From Gordonia jinghuaiqii (GTDB taxonomy: Bacteria > Actinomycetota > Actinomycetes > Mycobacteriales > Mycobacteriaceae): DNA of 64,000 bases. Below are positions 41,971-50,651 of this stretch, piece after piece. Under the pieces are notes generated by a model that was not told where the DNA came from, made no database searches, and was given only the letters and a program-made list of their open reading frames with translations. The position numbers and the translations under genes are program-made. The stretch is taken from contig NZ_CP059491.1 of NCBI RefSeq assembly GCF_014041935.1, positions 1,550,001 to 1,614,000 of the forward strand. The letters are read 5' to 3'. Every line of letters begins with the position of its first letter. The first letter of the stretch is position 1.

Positions 41971-42894
41971 TCAGTCGGTTCCGGCGGCATCGATGCCCGC
42001 CATCTCCTCGTACAGCCGGATCAGCGCGACACTGTCGAGCTGGCCGAGCCCCTTTGCGCGGCCGGCCTCGAAGATCTGGTGGATGGCGGCGGCGGCCGGC
42101 ATCGAGAACGACTCCTCGTGGGCCACGGTCAGAGCCAGCCGCAGGTCCTTCTCGGCGAGATACAGGGCGAAGCGCGGACTGAGGTCCTTCTCGAGGACGT
42201 ACGGGATTCGCTTGGAGAAGTGGAACGAGCGGCCACCGGACTGGTTGATGACGTCGTAGAGACGCTGCCCGTCGAGTCCGAGCTTGCGGCCGAGAGCGAA
42301 CGCCTCCACGGCGACGGCGACGTTACCCATGGCCATCTGGTTGTTGACGATCTTGATGGCCTTGCCCTTGCCCACCCCGCCGACGTGCTGGATCACGCCG
42401 ATGGCGTCGAGGAATGGCCTGGCCGCCTCGAGGTCGGCGTCGGACGCGCCGACCATCAGGACGAGTCGGCCCTCGCGGGCTTCGGGCGGCCCGCCGGAGA
42501 CCGGGGCGTCGACGACGCGCACATCGAGTGGCAGTGCCTGCGCGGCGATCTCTTCGATGGTGGAGGGCAGCGTGGTGCTCAGGTCGATCAGCATCTTGCC
42601 GCGGAGCTGGGCCAGCAGCCCGGTGTCGAGGACCGCGGCACGCAGGATGCGGTCGTCGGGCAGGCTCGTGAACACGACGTCGAGTCCGGCGACCGACTCG
42701 TCGGTCATGATGCTCGCCCCCTGATCGGTCAGGCGGGTCACGGCCTCGGGGTCGAGGTCCCGGACGAAGGTCTGGAAACCGGCGGTGACGAGGCGGTGGG
42801 CCACCGAACCGCCCATGGCGCCGAGTCCGATGATGCCGACCGAATAGGTCGCGGCGTCCGCGGGAATGCTGGATGTCTCTGGAGCAGTGGTCAT
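41971..42894 (-). CDS. 3-hydroxyisobutyrate-dehydrogenase-family oxidoreductase
   Basis: This 307-residue beta-hydroxyacid dehydrogenase has a Rossmann dinucleotide motif GIIGLGAMGGSVAHRLVTAGF (about 19-39), substrate loop DAPVSGGPPEAREG (near 133-146), and the catalytic Lys in GKGKAIKIVNNQM (near 183-195), all intact. Relatives oxidise 3-hydroxyisobutyrate or reduce tartronate semialdehyde. With the neighbouring aldehyde dehydrogenase the pair could take a hydroxy acid to its semialdehyde and on to an acid. It follows the aldehyde dehydrogenase gene by 12 bases. Confidence 0.9.
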   Translation of the reverse strand: MTTAPETSSIPADAATYSVGIIGLGAMGGSVAHRLVTAGFQTFVRDLDPEAVTRLTDQGASIMTDESVAGLDVVFTSLPDDRILRAAVLDTGLLAQLRGKMLIDLSTTLPSTIEEIAAQALPLDVRVVDAPVSGGPPEAREGRLVLMVGASDADLEAARPFLDAIGVIQHVGGVGKGKAIKIVNNQMAMGNVAVAVEAFALGRKLGLDGQRLYDVINQSGGRSFHFSKRIPYVLEKDLSPRFALYLAEKDLRLALTVAHEESFSMPAAAAIHQIFEAGRAKGLGQLDSVALIRLYEEMAGIDAAGTD

Positions 42895-42906
42895 GTCGAT
42901 ACCTGT

Positions 42907-44364
42907 CTATCCGTAGAAGCCGATGATCGTTTTCAGTTGGCTGTATGCGTGCAGTGCCTGGACGCCCTTTTCGCGCCCGATCCCGCTCTTGCGGTAGCCG
43001 CCGAACGGCGACTCGACACCGCCGCCGCCGTACCGGTTGATGAAGACCTGCCCGGCGCTGAGGCCGGCCGCCGCGCGATGGGCCGTGGTGAAGTCACGCG
43101 TGAAAATGCCTGCGGCGAGGCCGTATTCGCTGTCGTTGGCGATCTGGATCGCCTGCTCGAGGTCGGTGAACCGCAGGATCGACTGCACGGGACCGAAAAC
43201 CTCTTCCCGGGCGATCGTCATCGTGTTGTCGACGCCGGTCAGCACGGTCGGCTGCACATAGAAACCACCGGGATGGTCCGGTACGTCGGCGCGTCCGCCG
43301 CCGGCTGCGAGGGTGGCACCGTCGTCGACGGCGCCCGCGACCTTGGCCAGCACCTGCTCGACCTGCGCCGCCGAGGACAGGGGGCCGAGATCGGGATCGT
43401 CGAGCCCCCGGCCGGGCCGTAGCGGGGCGACCTTGTCGACGAGCCGTCGAACGTAGTCGTCGTGGATGCTGTCCTGCACGATCACCCGGGTGCAGGCGAA
43501 GCAGGACTGGCCGGAGTTGCGGATGATCGCGTTGGCGCCTGCGTCGACGGCCGCGTCGAGATCGGCGTCGGCCATGACGATCAACGGTGACTTGCCGCCG
43601 AGTTCGAGGTGTACGGGGACCGCCCGGCGTGCCGCGGCGGCCATGACCTGGGACCCGGTGCTCACCGATCCGGTGAAGCTCACGTGCCGGACGAGGGGGT
43701 GATCGACCACCGCGCTTCCGGTTGACCTGCCAAGTCCGACAACGATGTTGACGACACCCGGCGGGATTCCGGCCTCGTCGGTCAACCGCCCGAATTCCAG
43801 TGCCGTCGAGGGGGTGAGTTCCGAGGGTTTGATCACCACCGTGTTCTTTGCGGCCAGGGCGGGCGCGACACCGCGAGCCAGCTGGCTCAGCGGTGCATTC
43901 CACGGCACGATCTGCCCGACGACTCCGTACGGTTCGTACCGGGAGAACGACAGCACGCCGTCGTCGGTGGGGAACACCTCGCCGTTCGTCTTGTCGCACA
44001 GAGCGCCGTAGAACTCGAAGTACTTGGCACTGGCCTCGACATCGGCCCTGGCCTGTCGCAGTGGTTTGCCGGTGTCGAGGCTCTCCAGGTGTGCGAGCCG
44101 GTCCTGGTTGCTCCGCAACAGACCGGCCAGCGTGAGCAGCGTGCGCCCGCGATCGAGATCGTTGATCGAACGCCAGGTCTCGGCAGCAGCGTCGGCTGTC
44201 GTCACCGCCCGGTCGACGAGGGCAGTCGAGCATCCCGCGAGGGCGTCGAAGTGCTCGCCGGTGGAGGGATCGATCTGGCTGATCGGGGCATCGTCGCCGT
44301 CGACGGAACGGCCAGCGATCCAGGCTGAGCCCTCGACCGTCCGAAGCAGAGATAGGTCCGTCAT
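42907..44364 (-). CDS. aldehyde dehydrogenase
   Basis: This 485-residue NAD(P)-dependent aldehyde dehydrogenase has the catalytic Glu in LELGGKSPLIV (near 255), the catalytic Cys in GQSCFACTR (near 290), the EVFGPVQSI segment, and PFGGYRKSGIGREKG near the C-terminus. The length is normal. The ATG at 44364 is preferred for GGGAAG upstream; a GTG two codons earlier is possible. It is the first gene of the minus-strand catabolic operon and faces the MHS permease gene across a 424-bp control region with paired CTAACGTT sites. The substrate is unknown. Confidence 0.93.
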   Translation of the reverse strand: MTDLSLLRTVEGSAWIAGRSVDGDDAPISQIDPSTGEHFDALAGCSTALVDRAVTTADAAAETWRSINDLDRGRTLLTLAGLLRSNQDRLAHLESLDTGKPLRQARADVEASAKYFEFYGALCDKTNGEVFPTDDGVLSFSRYEPYGVVGQIVPWNAPLSQLARGVAPALAAKNTVVIKPSELTPSTALEFGRLTDEAGIPPGVVNIVVGLGRSTGSAVVDHPLVRHVSFTGSVSTGSQVMAAAARRAVPVHLELGGKSPLIVMADADLDAAVDAGANAIIRNSGQSCFACTRVIVQDSIHDDYVRRLVDKVAPLRPGRGLDDPDLGPLSSAAQVEQVLAKVAGAVDDGATLAAGGGRADVPDHPGGFYVQPTVLTGVDNTMTIAREEVFGPVQSILRFTDLEQAIQIANDSEYGLAAGIFTRDFTTAHRAAAGLSAGQVFINRYGGGGVESPFGGYRKSGIGREKGVQALHAYSQLKTIIGFYG

Positions 44365-44407
44365 GGTCACTTCCCAATGGATGTAGATTCACTCGCAAGT
44401 ATGAACG

Positions 44408-44478
44408 TCCTAACGTTAGCATGTTTGTCTCGGAGGTCACGTTCACCTGGTTGTTGACCGTAGGTCCTAACGTTGCTA
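44408..44478. promoter_or_regulatory. paired operator-like sites in the divergent control region
   Basis: GTCCTAACGTTAGC (44408-44421, containing the perfect palindrome CTAACGTTAG) and GTCCTAACGTTGC (44464-44476) lie 56 bases apart, between the aldehyde dehydrogenase and MHS genes. Two copies of the same near-palindrome in a divergent promoter beside a GntR regulator are best read as its operators. The rest of this 424-bp region (44365-44788) shows no gene. Confidence 0.65.
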
Positions 44479-44788
44479 CCTTCGTGACTGGCATCACGTG
44501 ACCCACGGTTGTTTGATGTCAGGACCGGTGCACAGGGTTGTTGCCGTCGGGGCGGGGCCCGGTCCGGCCGGCAGCGTCCGTGGGCTTGTCGGCCTCTGTC
44601 TGCGTTCCTTCCGGTGAGATCCCAACGAGGTACCCCATGTGTCCGTCCGCACCCACGACTACCGTGTCGTCAGCAGGGGTGCGGCGACGTGGGCGGGGAT
44701 CGTCCCGGGAGACCGCGGCAGGTCTCCATCGTCATGTGGCGGCTCTGTTTCGGGCCGGCTCGTCGTCGCGAACCGCGTCGGAGCCGAG

Positions 44789-46144
44789 ATGAGTACAGGT
44801 CACCCCGAGAATTTTCAGAACAAGGACAGTCGAGTGACTCAACAAACCGTGCCCCCGGCACCGAATACGCAGGCTGCTTCCCCGGACAAGGGGGTGAGGA
44901 AGGCCATCTGGATCGGCGGGGTCGGCTCCGCGATCGAGTACTTCGACTTCACGGTGTACGCCTTTCTGGCGACCACCATCGCGGTGGTCTTCTTCCCCTC
45001 GTCGGATCCGGCCACGGGCCTGCTGCTGGCGCTCGCCGTGTTCGCGGCGTCCTTTGTGTTCCGGCCCCTCGGCGGCCTGGTCATCGGTCACATCGCCGAC
45101 CGGCACGGGCGTCGGCCCGCGCTGATCCTGGCTGTCGGCGGCATGGGTGTGGCCACCGCGAGTATCGGCCTGCTGCCGAGCTATGAGTCCGCCGGAATCC
45201 TCGCGCCGATCCTGCTGGTGACGGCCCGGATCGTCCAGGCCCTTGCCGCCGGCGGTGAAATGGGCGGCGCGGGAACATATGTCGCAGAAGCCGCGCCGCG
45301 GGAGAAGCGTGGCTTCATCACCAGTACGACGATGCTCGGCCTGATGGTCGGCACCCTGATGGGCTCGTTCACCGTGGCCATGCTCAAACTGGCACTGACC
45401 GAGGACGAGCTCATCTCCTGGGGTTGGCGGGTGCCGTTCTATCTCTCTGTCGTGTTCACGGTGATCGCCGTGGTCTTCCGCAAGAAGATGGAAGAGTCGC
45501 ACAAGTTCGAAGACATCAAAGAGCAGACGGCGACCAAGGCGCCGGCGACCATCCTGTTCCGGCAGCACGGCAAGATCGTCCTGCTGACGACCATGATCGC
45601 ACTGACCTCACAAGCGTCGTACTACCTGGTGTTCACCTATCTGGGGACGTATTTCACCAGGGCCGATCTCATCGACTCGGGGTCCGCGGCCGTCGCCAGC
45701 ACAGTGGCGCTCGCCGTTGCCACCGTGCTGATCCCGGTGTGGGGCAAGCTCTCCGACCGAATCGGGCGCAAGCCGATCCTGATCGCCTCGGTGGGTTCGA
45801 CCCTCGTCTTGATCTACCCGCTGTTCATGTTCATGGGGACCGGGCCGGTAGCGGCGGTCATCGGGCAGATCGTCTACGGGTTGCTCGTGTCCGCACATCT
45901 CGGTGTCCTCGTCGCCGTGATCGCCGAGATGTTCCCCACCAACGTGCGAAGCTCCGGCTTCTCGATGGGATTCAACTTCGCCGCGATTCTCGGCGGCGGT
46001 ACCGCGCCCTATATCTCGACCTGGCTGATCGAGGAGACCGGCAGCCTGCGATCGCCGGCGTTCTTCATCATGCTGGTGGCATCCCTCTCTCTCATCGGCG
46101 CGTTGCTGATCAAGGAGTCGAAGGGCACGGAACTGCCGGTCTGA
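44789..46144 (+). CDS. MHS-family MFS permease (metabolite:H+ symporter)
   Basis: This 451-residue protein has twelve predicted membrane segments. MHS signatures: IEYFDFTVYAFLATTIAVVFFP (about 50-72), FRPLGGLVIGHIADRHGRRPAL, the RIVQALAAGGEMGGAGTYVAEAAPREKRGF segment, and KLSDRIGRKPIL. The family imports organic acids, shikimate, proline/betaine and similar solutes with protons. It should bring in the substrate of the divergent catabolic operon. Start: ATG at 44789 (GGAG at seven bases); a GTG at 44834 with AAGGAC upstream is a realistic alternative. Confidence 0.9.
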   Translation: MSTGHPENFQNKDSRVTQQTVPPAPNTQAASPDKGVRKAIWIGGVGSAIEYFDFTVYAFLATTIAVVFFPSSDPATGLLLALAVFAASFVFRPLGGLVIGHIADRHGRRPALILAVGGMGVATASIGLLPSYESAGILAPILLVTARIVQALAAGGEMGGAGTYVAEAAPREKRGFITSTTMLGLMVGTLMGSFTVAMLKLALTEDELISWGWRVPFYLSVVFTVIAVVFRKKMEESHKFEDIKEQTATKAPATILFRQHGKIVLLTTMIALTSQASYYLVFTYLGTYFTRADLIDSGSAAVASTVALAVATVLIPVWGKLSDRIGRKPILIASVGSTLVLIYPLFMFMGTGPVAAVIGQIVYGLLVSAHLGVLVAVIAEMFPTNVRSSGFSMGFNFAAILGGGTAPYISTWLIEETGSLRSPAFFIMLVASLSLIGALLIKESKGTELPV

Positions 46145-46201
46145 GGCGGCAGAAGCCGAAGCCGACCTCACCCGGCACCACCAGCGGACAGGAGTCACCT
46201 C

Positions 46202-47020
46202 ATGAGCGACCCATTCGAGCTCTACGCCATCAGACTTGCCCACGCCGACCGGCCCGCGCGCGACAACTTCCTCCGCGGGCCGGCACGCGAGGGGACGATG
46301 CGCATGGACTTCGACATGTGGGTGGCCCGCAACGGGGAGCGGATCGTGGCGATCGACTCGGGCTTCAGTGTCGAGGGCGGATCGCACCGCGGCCGCCATC
46401 TCGAGCGAACCCCAACCGACGCCCTGCGCGAGCTGGGCATCGACCCCGAGTCGGTCACCGATGTGGTGGTCACTCACCTGCACTACGACCACGCGGGCAA
46501 CCTCGATCACTTCCCGGCCGCGCGTATCTGGGTGCAAGAAGCGGAGGTGGCCTACGTGACCGGTGCGGCGATGCGACATCCGGAGTTGAGCCACTTCTTC
46601 GAGGTCGACGACGTGTGCGCGCTGCTGAAGGAGTCCTTCAGGGGCCGGGTCAACCAGGTTGCCGGGCAGGTCACGCTCGCCGAGGGTCTGGAGCTGCACC
46701 TCGTCGGCGGGCACACGCCCGGCCTGCAGGTGGTCAGGGTGCTCACCGAACGCGGATGGGTGGTACTCGCCTCCGACGCGCTGCACTACTACGAGAACTT
46801 CGAACGACGCAACCCGTTCCCGGCGATCGTCGACGTGGTGCAGATGATGGACGGCTACGACCGGCTCCTGGAACTCGCGCCCGGGCTCGAGCACATCGTG
46901 CCCGGACACGATCCTGCCGTCATGGAACAGTACGGGGCCGGGTCGGCCGGATTGCCGGACGGCATGGTCGCCCTGCATCACCGCCCGGCCCCGGAACAGG
47001 TTGCGGCCGTCGAGGATTGA
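46202..47020 (+). CDS. metallo-beta-lactamase-fold hydrolase, lactonase-like
   Basis: This 272-residue protein has the binuclear metal site of the N-acyl-homoserine-lactonase group: THLHYDHAGN (HxHxDH, near 97), GGHTPG (near 176), SDALHYYENF (Asp near 196) and PGHDP (near 239). There is no signal peptide, so it is cytoplasmic. It lies 57 bases after the MHS permease and probably shares its transcript. It may open a lactone or thioester made or imported in the catabolic pathway; quorum quenching is possible but less likely from this context. Confidence 0.88.
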   Translation: MSDPFELYAIRLAHADRPARDNFLRGPAREGTMRMDFDMWVARNGERIVAIDSGFSVEGGSHRGRHLERTPTDALRELGIDPESVTDVVVTHLHYDHAGNLDHFPAARIWVQEAEVAYVTGAAMRHPELSHFFEVDDVCALLKESFRGRVNQVAGQVTLAEGLELHLVGGHTPGLQVVRVLTERGWVVLASDALHYYENFERRNPFPAIVDVVQMMDGYDRLLELAPGLEHIVPGHDPAVMEQYGAGSAGLPDGMVALHHRPAPEQVAAVED

Positions 47021-47154
47021 CCGCGCGTCGGCCGGACTGCGGTGGTGGGCCCGCACCGCCGGGGTCGGGTTTGCCCGAACCGCCGCGTCCCCGTGGCCAC
47101 CGGGTCCGGTCAAACGCCCCACCCGCCCGAAGCGGGGCTGTTAGCTTCTGAGCG

Positions 47155-48102
47155 ATGAGGTCCTCGAAATTGCTGTTGGGGCTGGTGGTGTCGGTGCTGA
47201 CCGGCGTGCTCGCGGCCACGGCGGCGCCGGCGCGGGCAGACGCCCTGCCGGTCACCTACAACTTTCTCTCCGGCATCCCGGCCGAACTCACCAACCCCGG
47301 CGGTTCACTGCCCGGGGCCAACGACTGGAACTGCACGCCGTCGGCCCGCCACCCGAACCCGGTCGTCGTGGTCCACGGGACCGGGGGATCGCAGCAGACC
47401 AACTGGGGTACCTATGTCCCGCTCCTGAAGAACGAGGGGTACTGCGTCTTCACGCCGACGTACGGTGCGATCAAGGGCGCGCCGTGGCCGATCAGCGCCA
47501 TCGGCGGGATGGGGCTGATGTCGGAGAGCGCGCGCGAACTGGGCGGCTTCGTCGCCGAGGTGCGGCGCGCGACGGGTGCATCGAAGGTCGACATCGTGGG
47601 GCATTCGCAGGGAACCGTGGTGCCGGCGTACTACGCGAAGTACCTCGGTGGCGCGGACAGCATCGACAAGTATGTCTCCCTGGCGCCGGTGTGGCGGGGG
47701 ACGACGGTGGCCGGCGCCGGCGCCATCGGCCCGTTCGTCCGGGGCCTGGGCGTGCGGCCCGAACAGGTTCCGTTGTGCCAGGCCTGTTTCGACCTCGATC
47801 CCGGTGCGGCGTTCCTGCGCAAGATCGCCGAGGGCGGCTACTATCTCCCGAACATCGAGTACACCAACATCGCCACACGCTACGACGAACTCGTCGTCCC
47901 GTACTGGTCCGGTCTTCCGCCTGGAGGGTCGAATGTCCGCAACATCGTTGTGCAGGACGGTTGTTCGGTCGACTACACCGAACACGCGGGATTGGCGGGG
48001 TCGCGACGAGCCGCCGACTTCGTGCTGAACGCGCTCGACCCCGAACATCCACGTCGCGTGCCGTGCGACCGCGCCGCACCGTTCACCGGAAGCCCGTTCT
48101 GA
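47155..48102 (+). CDS. secreted lipase/esterase, alpha/beta-hydrolase (EstA/lipase class 2 type)
   Basis: This 315-residue exported protein has a signal peptide (about 1-28, ending APARA). The hydrolase core shows the oxyanion motif VVVVHGTGGSQQTNW (near 63-77), nucleophile elbow GHSQGTVVP (near 146-154), an Asp/Glu-containing TRYDELV (near 242) and the late His in YTEHAGLAGS (near 282). Four to six Cys may form disulfides. It probably hydrolyses lipid or ester substrates outside the cell. The next gene, also secreted, follows after 29 bases. Confidence 0.9.
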   Translation: MRSSKLLLGLVVSVLTGVLAATAAPARADALPVTYNFLSGIPAELTNPGGSLPGANDWNCTPSARHPNPVVVVHGTGGSQQTNWGTYVPLLKNEGYCVFTPTYGAIKGAPWPISAIGGMGLMSESARELGGFVAEVRRATGASKVDIVGHSQGTVVPAYYAKYLGGADSIDKYVSLAPVWRGTTVAGAGAIGPFVRGLGVRPEQVPLCQACFDLDPGAAFLRKIAEGGYYLPNIEYTNIATRYDELVVPYWSGLPPGGSNVRNIVVQDGCSVDYTEHAGLAGSRRAADFVLNALDPEHPRRVPCDRAAPFTGSPF

Positions 48103-48131
48103 CCCGCGTCCACGAGCCCGCCGAGGCGAGG

Positions 48132-49451
48132 GTGCGGCGTCGTCGACGGCTGCGCGCCGCGCTCGTGATCGCCACCGCCGCAGCGCTGTTGCTGCCGATG
48201 GCTGTCACCACGGCCCCGGCGCGCGCGGACGTGCCGGGGCTCGGTCCCGGTTTCGAATTCGGGGTGGCCCAATCGGGTTTCCAATCCGAGGGCGTCAACC
48301 GTGATTCCAACTGGCTGCGGTACGGACGCCAGGGCAAGGTCGATCACCCGGTCGGGAACGCCGTCGACTTCTATCACCGATACGCCGAGGACATCGCGCG
48401 CGCAGAGTCGCTGGGCGTCGGCATCTATCGCACGTCGGTCGAGTGGTCGCGCGTGGAACCGTCTCGCGGCCGGGACGATCCGGCCGGCTGGGCCTTCTAC
48501 GACCGGGTGATCCGCGCCGTCGTCGACGCCGGGATGCGGCCGATGATCACGCTCAACCATTGGGTGCACCCGGGGTGGGCGGTGGATCTCGGTGGTTGGA
48601 ACCGGCCGGGGATGGCCGGTGACATGGTGGCCTTCGCATCGCGGGTCGTCGATCGGTACGCATGGGCCGATCCGCTGTGGATCACGTTCAACGAGCCGAC
48701 CGAGTATGTTCGCCGTGAACTGATGTACGGCGGGGTGTCTCCGGCGAATGTGGGTTTGATGGCCGACGGGATCGTCGACGCGCACCGGGCGATCCACCGG
48801 CACATCCATCGCGTCCAGCCCCGAGCGCAAGTGTCGTCGAACATGGCGTATTACCCCATCGTGGGCGTGCAGTCCTGGCTGGAATCGGTTTTCCCGCAAC
48901 GTATGCGCGACACGATGGACTTCGTCGGCGTCGATCACTATTACTCGTTCTCGGTCACCGATGCATCCGTGGCCTACGGCGCGCTCGGCGAGTTCTGGCG
49001 GAGTTCGCAGGCGCCGGAGAGTATCTACTACGTGCTACGGCATGTGGCGCAGCAGTTTCCGGGGAAGCCGATTCGGATCATCGAGAACGGGTTGGCCACC
49101 GATCCGCACGGGCGACGTCCGGACGGTTACCGTCGAGCCGATCATCTGCGCGACACGGTGTACTGGCTACAGCGTGCCGCGCAGGACGGGATCGACATCG
49201 TCTCCTACAACTACTGGAGTCTCACCGACAACTACGAGTGGGGCGACTTCGACGCCCGGTTCGGCCTGTACACCGTTGACATACAACGCGATCCGACGCT
49301 GACGCGGCATCGCACCGACGGTGTCGAGGCGTACCGGCAGATCACGCGGGCCGGCGGCGTGCCCGGGGGGTATCGCCCGACGCGACTGCCGGTGCCGTGC
49401 TCACTGGTTGCGGTTCCCGACAGCTGCGCAGATCCCGCGGTGGTGCGCTAG
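48132..49451 (+). CDS. secreted glycoside hydrolase family 1-type enzyme
   Basis: This is a 439-residue protein with a signal peptide (RRRRRL then AALVIATAAALLLPMAV, ending APARA). The GH1-type barrel starts FEFGVAQSGFQSEG (near 42) and has WSRVEP, the acid/base Glu in TFNEPTEY (near 195), VDHYYSF, and the nucleophile Glu in IIENGL (near 320), ending with a NYWSLTDNYEWGDFDARFGLY segment typical of beta-glucosidases. Most GH1 enzymes are cytoplasmic; export is unusual. Start: the GTG at 48132 (GAGG five bases upstream) gives a clean signal peptide; an upstream GTG at 48063 would lie inside the lipase gene. Confidence 0.88.
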   Translation: MRRRRRLRAALVIATAAALLLPMAVTTAPARADVPGLGPGFEFGVAQSGFQSEGVNRDSNWLRYGRQGKVDHPVGNAVDFYHRYAEDIARAESLGVGIYRTSVEWSRVEPSRGRDDPAGWAFYDRVIRAVVDAGMRPMITLNHWVHPGWAVDLGGWNRPGMAGDMVAFASRVVDRYAWADPLWITFNEPTEYVRRELMYGGVSPANVGLMADGIVDAHRAIHRHIHRVQPRAQVSSNMAYYPIVGVQSWLESVFPQRMRDTMDFVGVDHYYSFSVTDASVAYGALGEFWRSSQAPESIYYVLRHVAQQFPGKPIRIIENGLATDPHGRRPDGYRRADHLRDTVYWLQRAAQDGIDIVSYNYWSLTDNYEWGDFDARFGLYTVDIQRDPTLTRHRTDGVEAYRQITRAGGVPGGYRPTRLPVPCSLVAVPDSCADPAVVR

Positions 49452-49503
49452 GCCTTCCGTTCGGCGTAGGGCCGCTGGCGTCGGCTCGACGACGGTCGTA
49501 CAC

Positions 49504-49827
49504 TCAAACGACCCCGACGGCCCGCAGTCCCGCCGAGGTGACCGCCGCCAGGATCACGACCAGCGCGAGCGGAGCCCTCAGCAGTGCCGCGGCCACTCCG
49601 ACGGTCACACCCGCCGGCCGTGCCCAACCGGCGAGATCATGCCCGACGAAGAGTGCGCCGGTCAGCGCCACGGTGACCAGGAGGACCACGGTGGCCCGAT
49701 CCATCAGCTTCTCCGCTGTCGCGGACACCGAGATCCGGTTGCGCAGAACCGGTCCCGCGACACGCATCGCGTAGGTTCCGGCGGCCAGTACGGCGACACC
49801 GATCCCCAGCGCAAGACCCGAGGTCAT
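49504..49827 (-). CDS. azlD: branched-chain amino acid exporter small subunit, AzlD family
   Basis: This 107-residue membrane protein has four hydrophobic segments and the AzlD motif TYAMRVAGPVL near the N-terminus. AzlD works with AzlC to export branched-chain amino acids or analogues. The ATG at 49827 has GGGAGG upstream and overlaps the azlC stop by four bases. Confidence 0.88.
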   Translation of the reverse strand: MTSGLALGIGVAVLAAGTYAMRVAGPVLRNRISVSATAEKLMDRATVVLLVTVALTGALFVGHDLAGWARPAGVTVGVAAALLRAPLALVVILAAVTSAGLRAVGVV

Positions 49828-50594
49828 CGGTCCCTCCCGTGGACGGCGCCGTCCGAGCATCGGGGGGCCGCCGCGTCCGCCGAGGCCACCTGATGACCGG
49901 TCTCGCCGCCCGGCAACCGATTTCGCATCCCCCGCACGGCCTCGACCGCCACGAACCCTCCGAGTGCGCCGATGACGGGCAGTCCGGCCGGAAGGAACGG
50001 CGTCGACGCCACCGCGACGGCCCCGCCGACGGCGACAGCCGCCCAGGTCGCGCGCTCCCGGAGTGCCGGTATGGCGAGGGCGGCAAGCAATGCGGGGAAC
50101 GCTGCGTCGAGTCCGAGGCGCTCCGGATCTGCCAGCACGCCACCGAGTCCGGCCCCCAGTGCTGCGCCGAGGGGCCAGGACAGGAGGACTCCCACGCCGC
50201 AGAGTAGGAATGCGGCCCGTGCGCGTCGGGGTTCCGATTCGGCGGTGGTCATCGCCGCGGTCTCGTCGTTGATCAGGTGGGCGCCGAACAGGATCTCGGG
50301 CACACTGCGGAGGTGCTTGCCGACCGCGAGTCCGTATCCGAAGTTGCGTGTGTTGACCAGCAGCCCGGCGAGGGCGGCCAGTATCGGCACACCGCCCGCT
50401 GCCAGGATTCCGACGAAGACGAACTCCGACGAGCCCGCGAGCACGAGGGTGGCGATGAGCACGATCTGCCACAGGGTGAGGCCCGCACCATGCGCAGCCA
50501 CGCCGTATGACGCGCCGATCACCAGGATCGACACGCACATCACGGCGACGGCGCGGAGTGTCGCAGAGTCCAATGTTCTCCAAGCCGAACGCAT
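49824..50594 (-). CDS. azlC: branched-chain amino acid exporter large subunit, AzlC family
   Basis: This 256-residue protein has the AzlC pattern: VIGASYGVAAHGAGLTLWQIVLIATLVLAGSSEFVFVGILAAGG, then LLVNTRNFGYGLAVG and LINDETAAMT, with six or more helices. The C-terminal 35 residues are polar. The start at 50594 is preferred because a TTGACG/CACTAT promoter pair on the minus strand would place the transcript start at about this ATG; an ATG at 50615 (seven more residues) is the alternative. It is divergent from an XRE-cupin regulator. Confidence 0.88.
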   Translation of the reverse strand: MRSAWRTLDSATLRAVAVMCVSILVIGASYGVAAHGAGLTLWQIVLIATLVLAGSSEFVFVGILAAGGVPILAALAGLLVNTRNFGYGLAVGKHLRSVPEILFGAHLINDETAAMTTAESEPRRARAAFLLCGVGVLLSWPLGAALGAGLGGVLADPERLGLDAAFPALLAALAIPALRERATWAAVAVGGAVAVASTPFLPAGLPVIGALGGFVAVEAVRGMRNRLPGGETGHQVASADAAAPRCSDGAVHGRDR

Positions 50595-50597
50595 GGA

Positions 50598-50607
50598 CAC
50601 TATAGTG
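50598..50607. promoter_or_regulatory. palindrome in the azlC/regulator divergent promoter
   Basis: CACTATAGTG is a perfect 10-bp palindrome that contains -10-like hexamers on both strands (TATAGT for the regulator, CACTAT for azlC, with TTGACG 17 bases upstream on the minus strand). A regulator bound here would block both divergent promoters. The assignment to the adjacent XRE-cupin protein is inferred. Confidence 0.5.
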
Positions 50608-50651
50608 AACACCATGGACTTGTTCGTCAAGATGGACGATCGGACGGTTTG

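Noticed and set aside
47041..47154. Short inverted repeat TCGGG/CCCGA after the lactonase-like gene as a terminator
   Set aside because: Only five base pairs without a T tract; not distinguishable from chance in this GC-rich DNA.
47484..48131. N-terminal extension of the GH1 gene through the lipase gene
   Set aside because: The frame is open, but it would bury a clear signal peptide inside a 655-residue protein and would run entirely within the lipase coding sequence.
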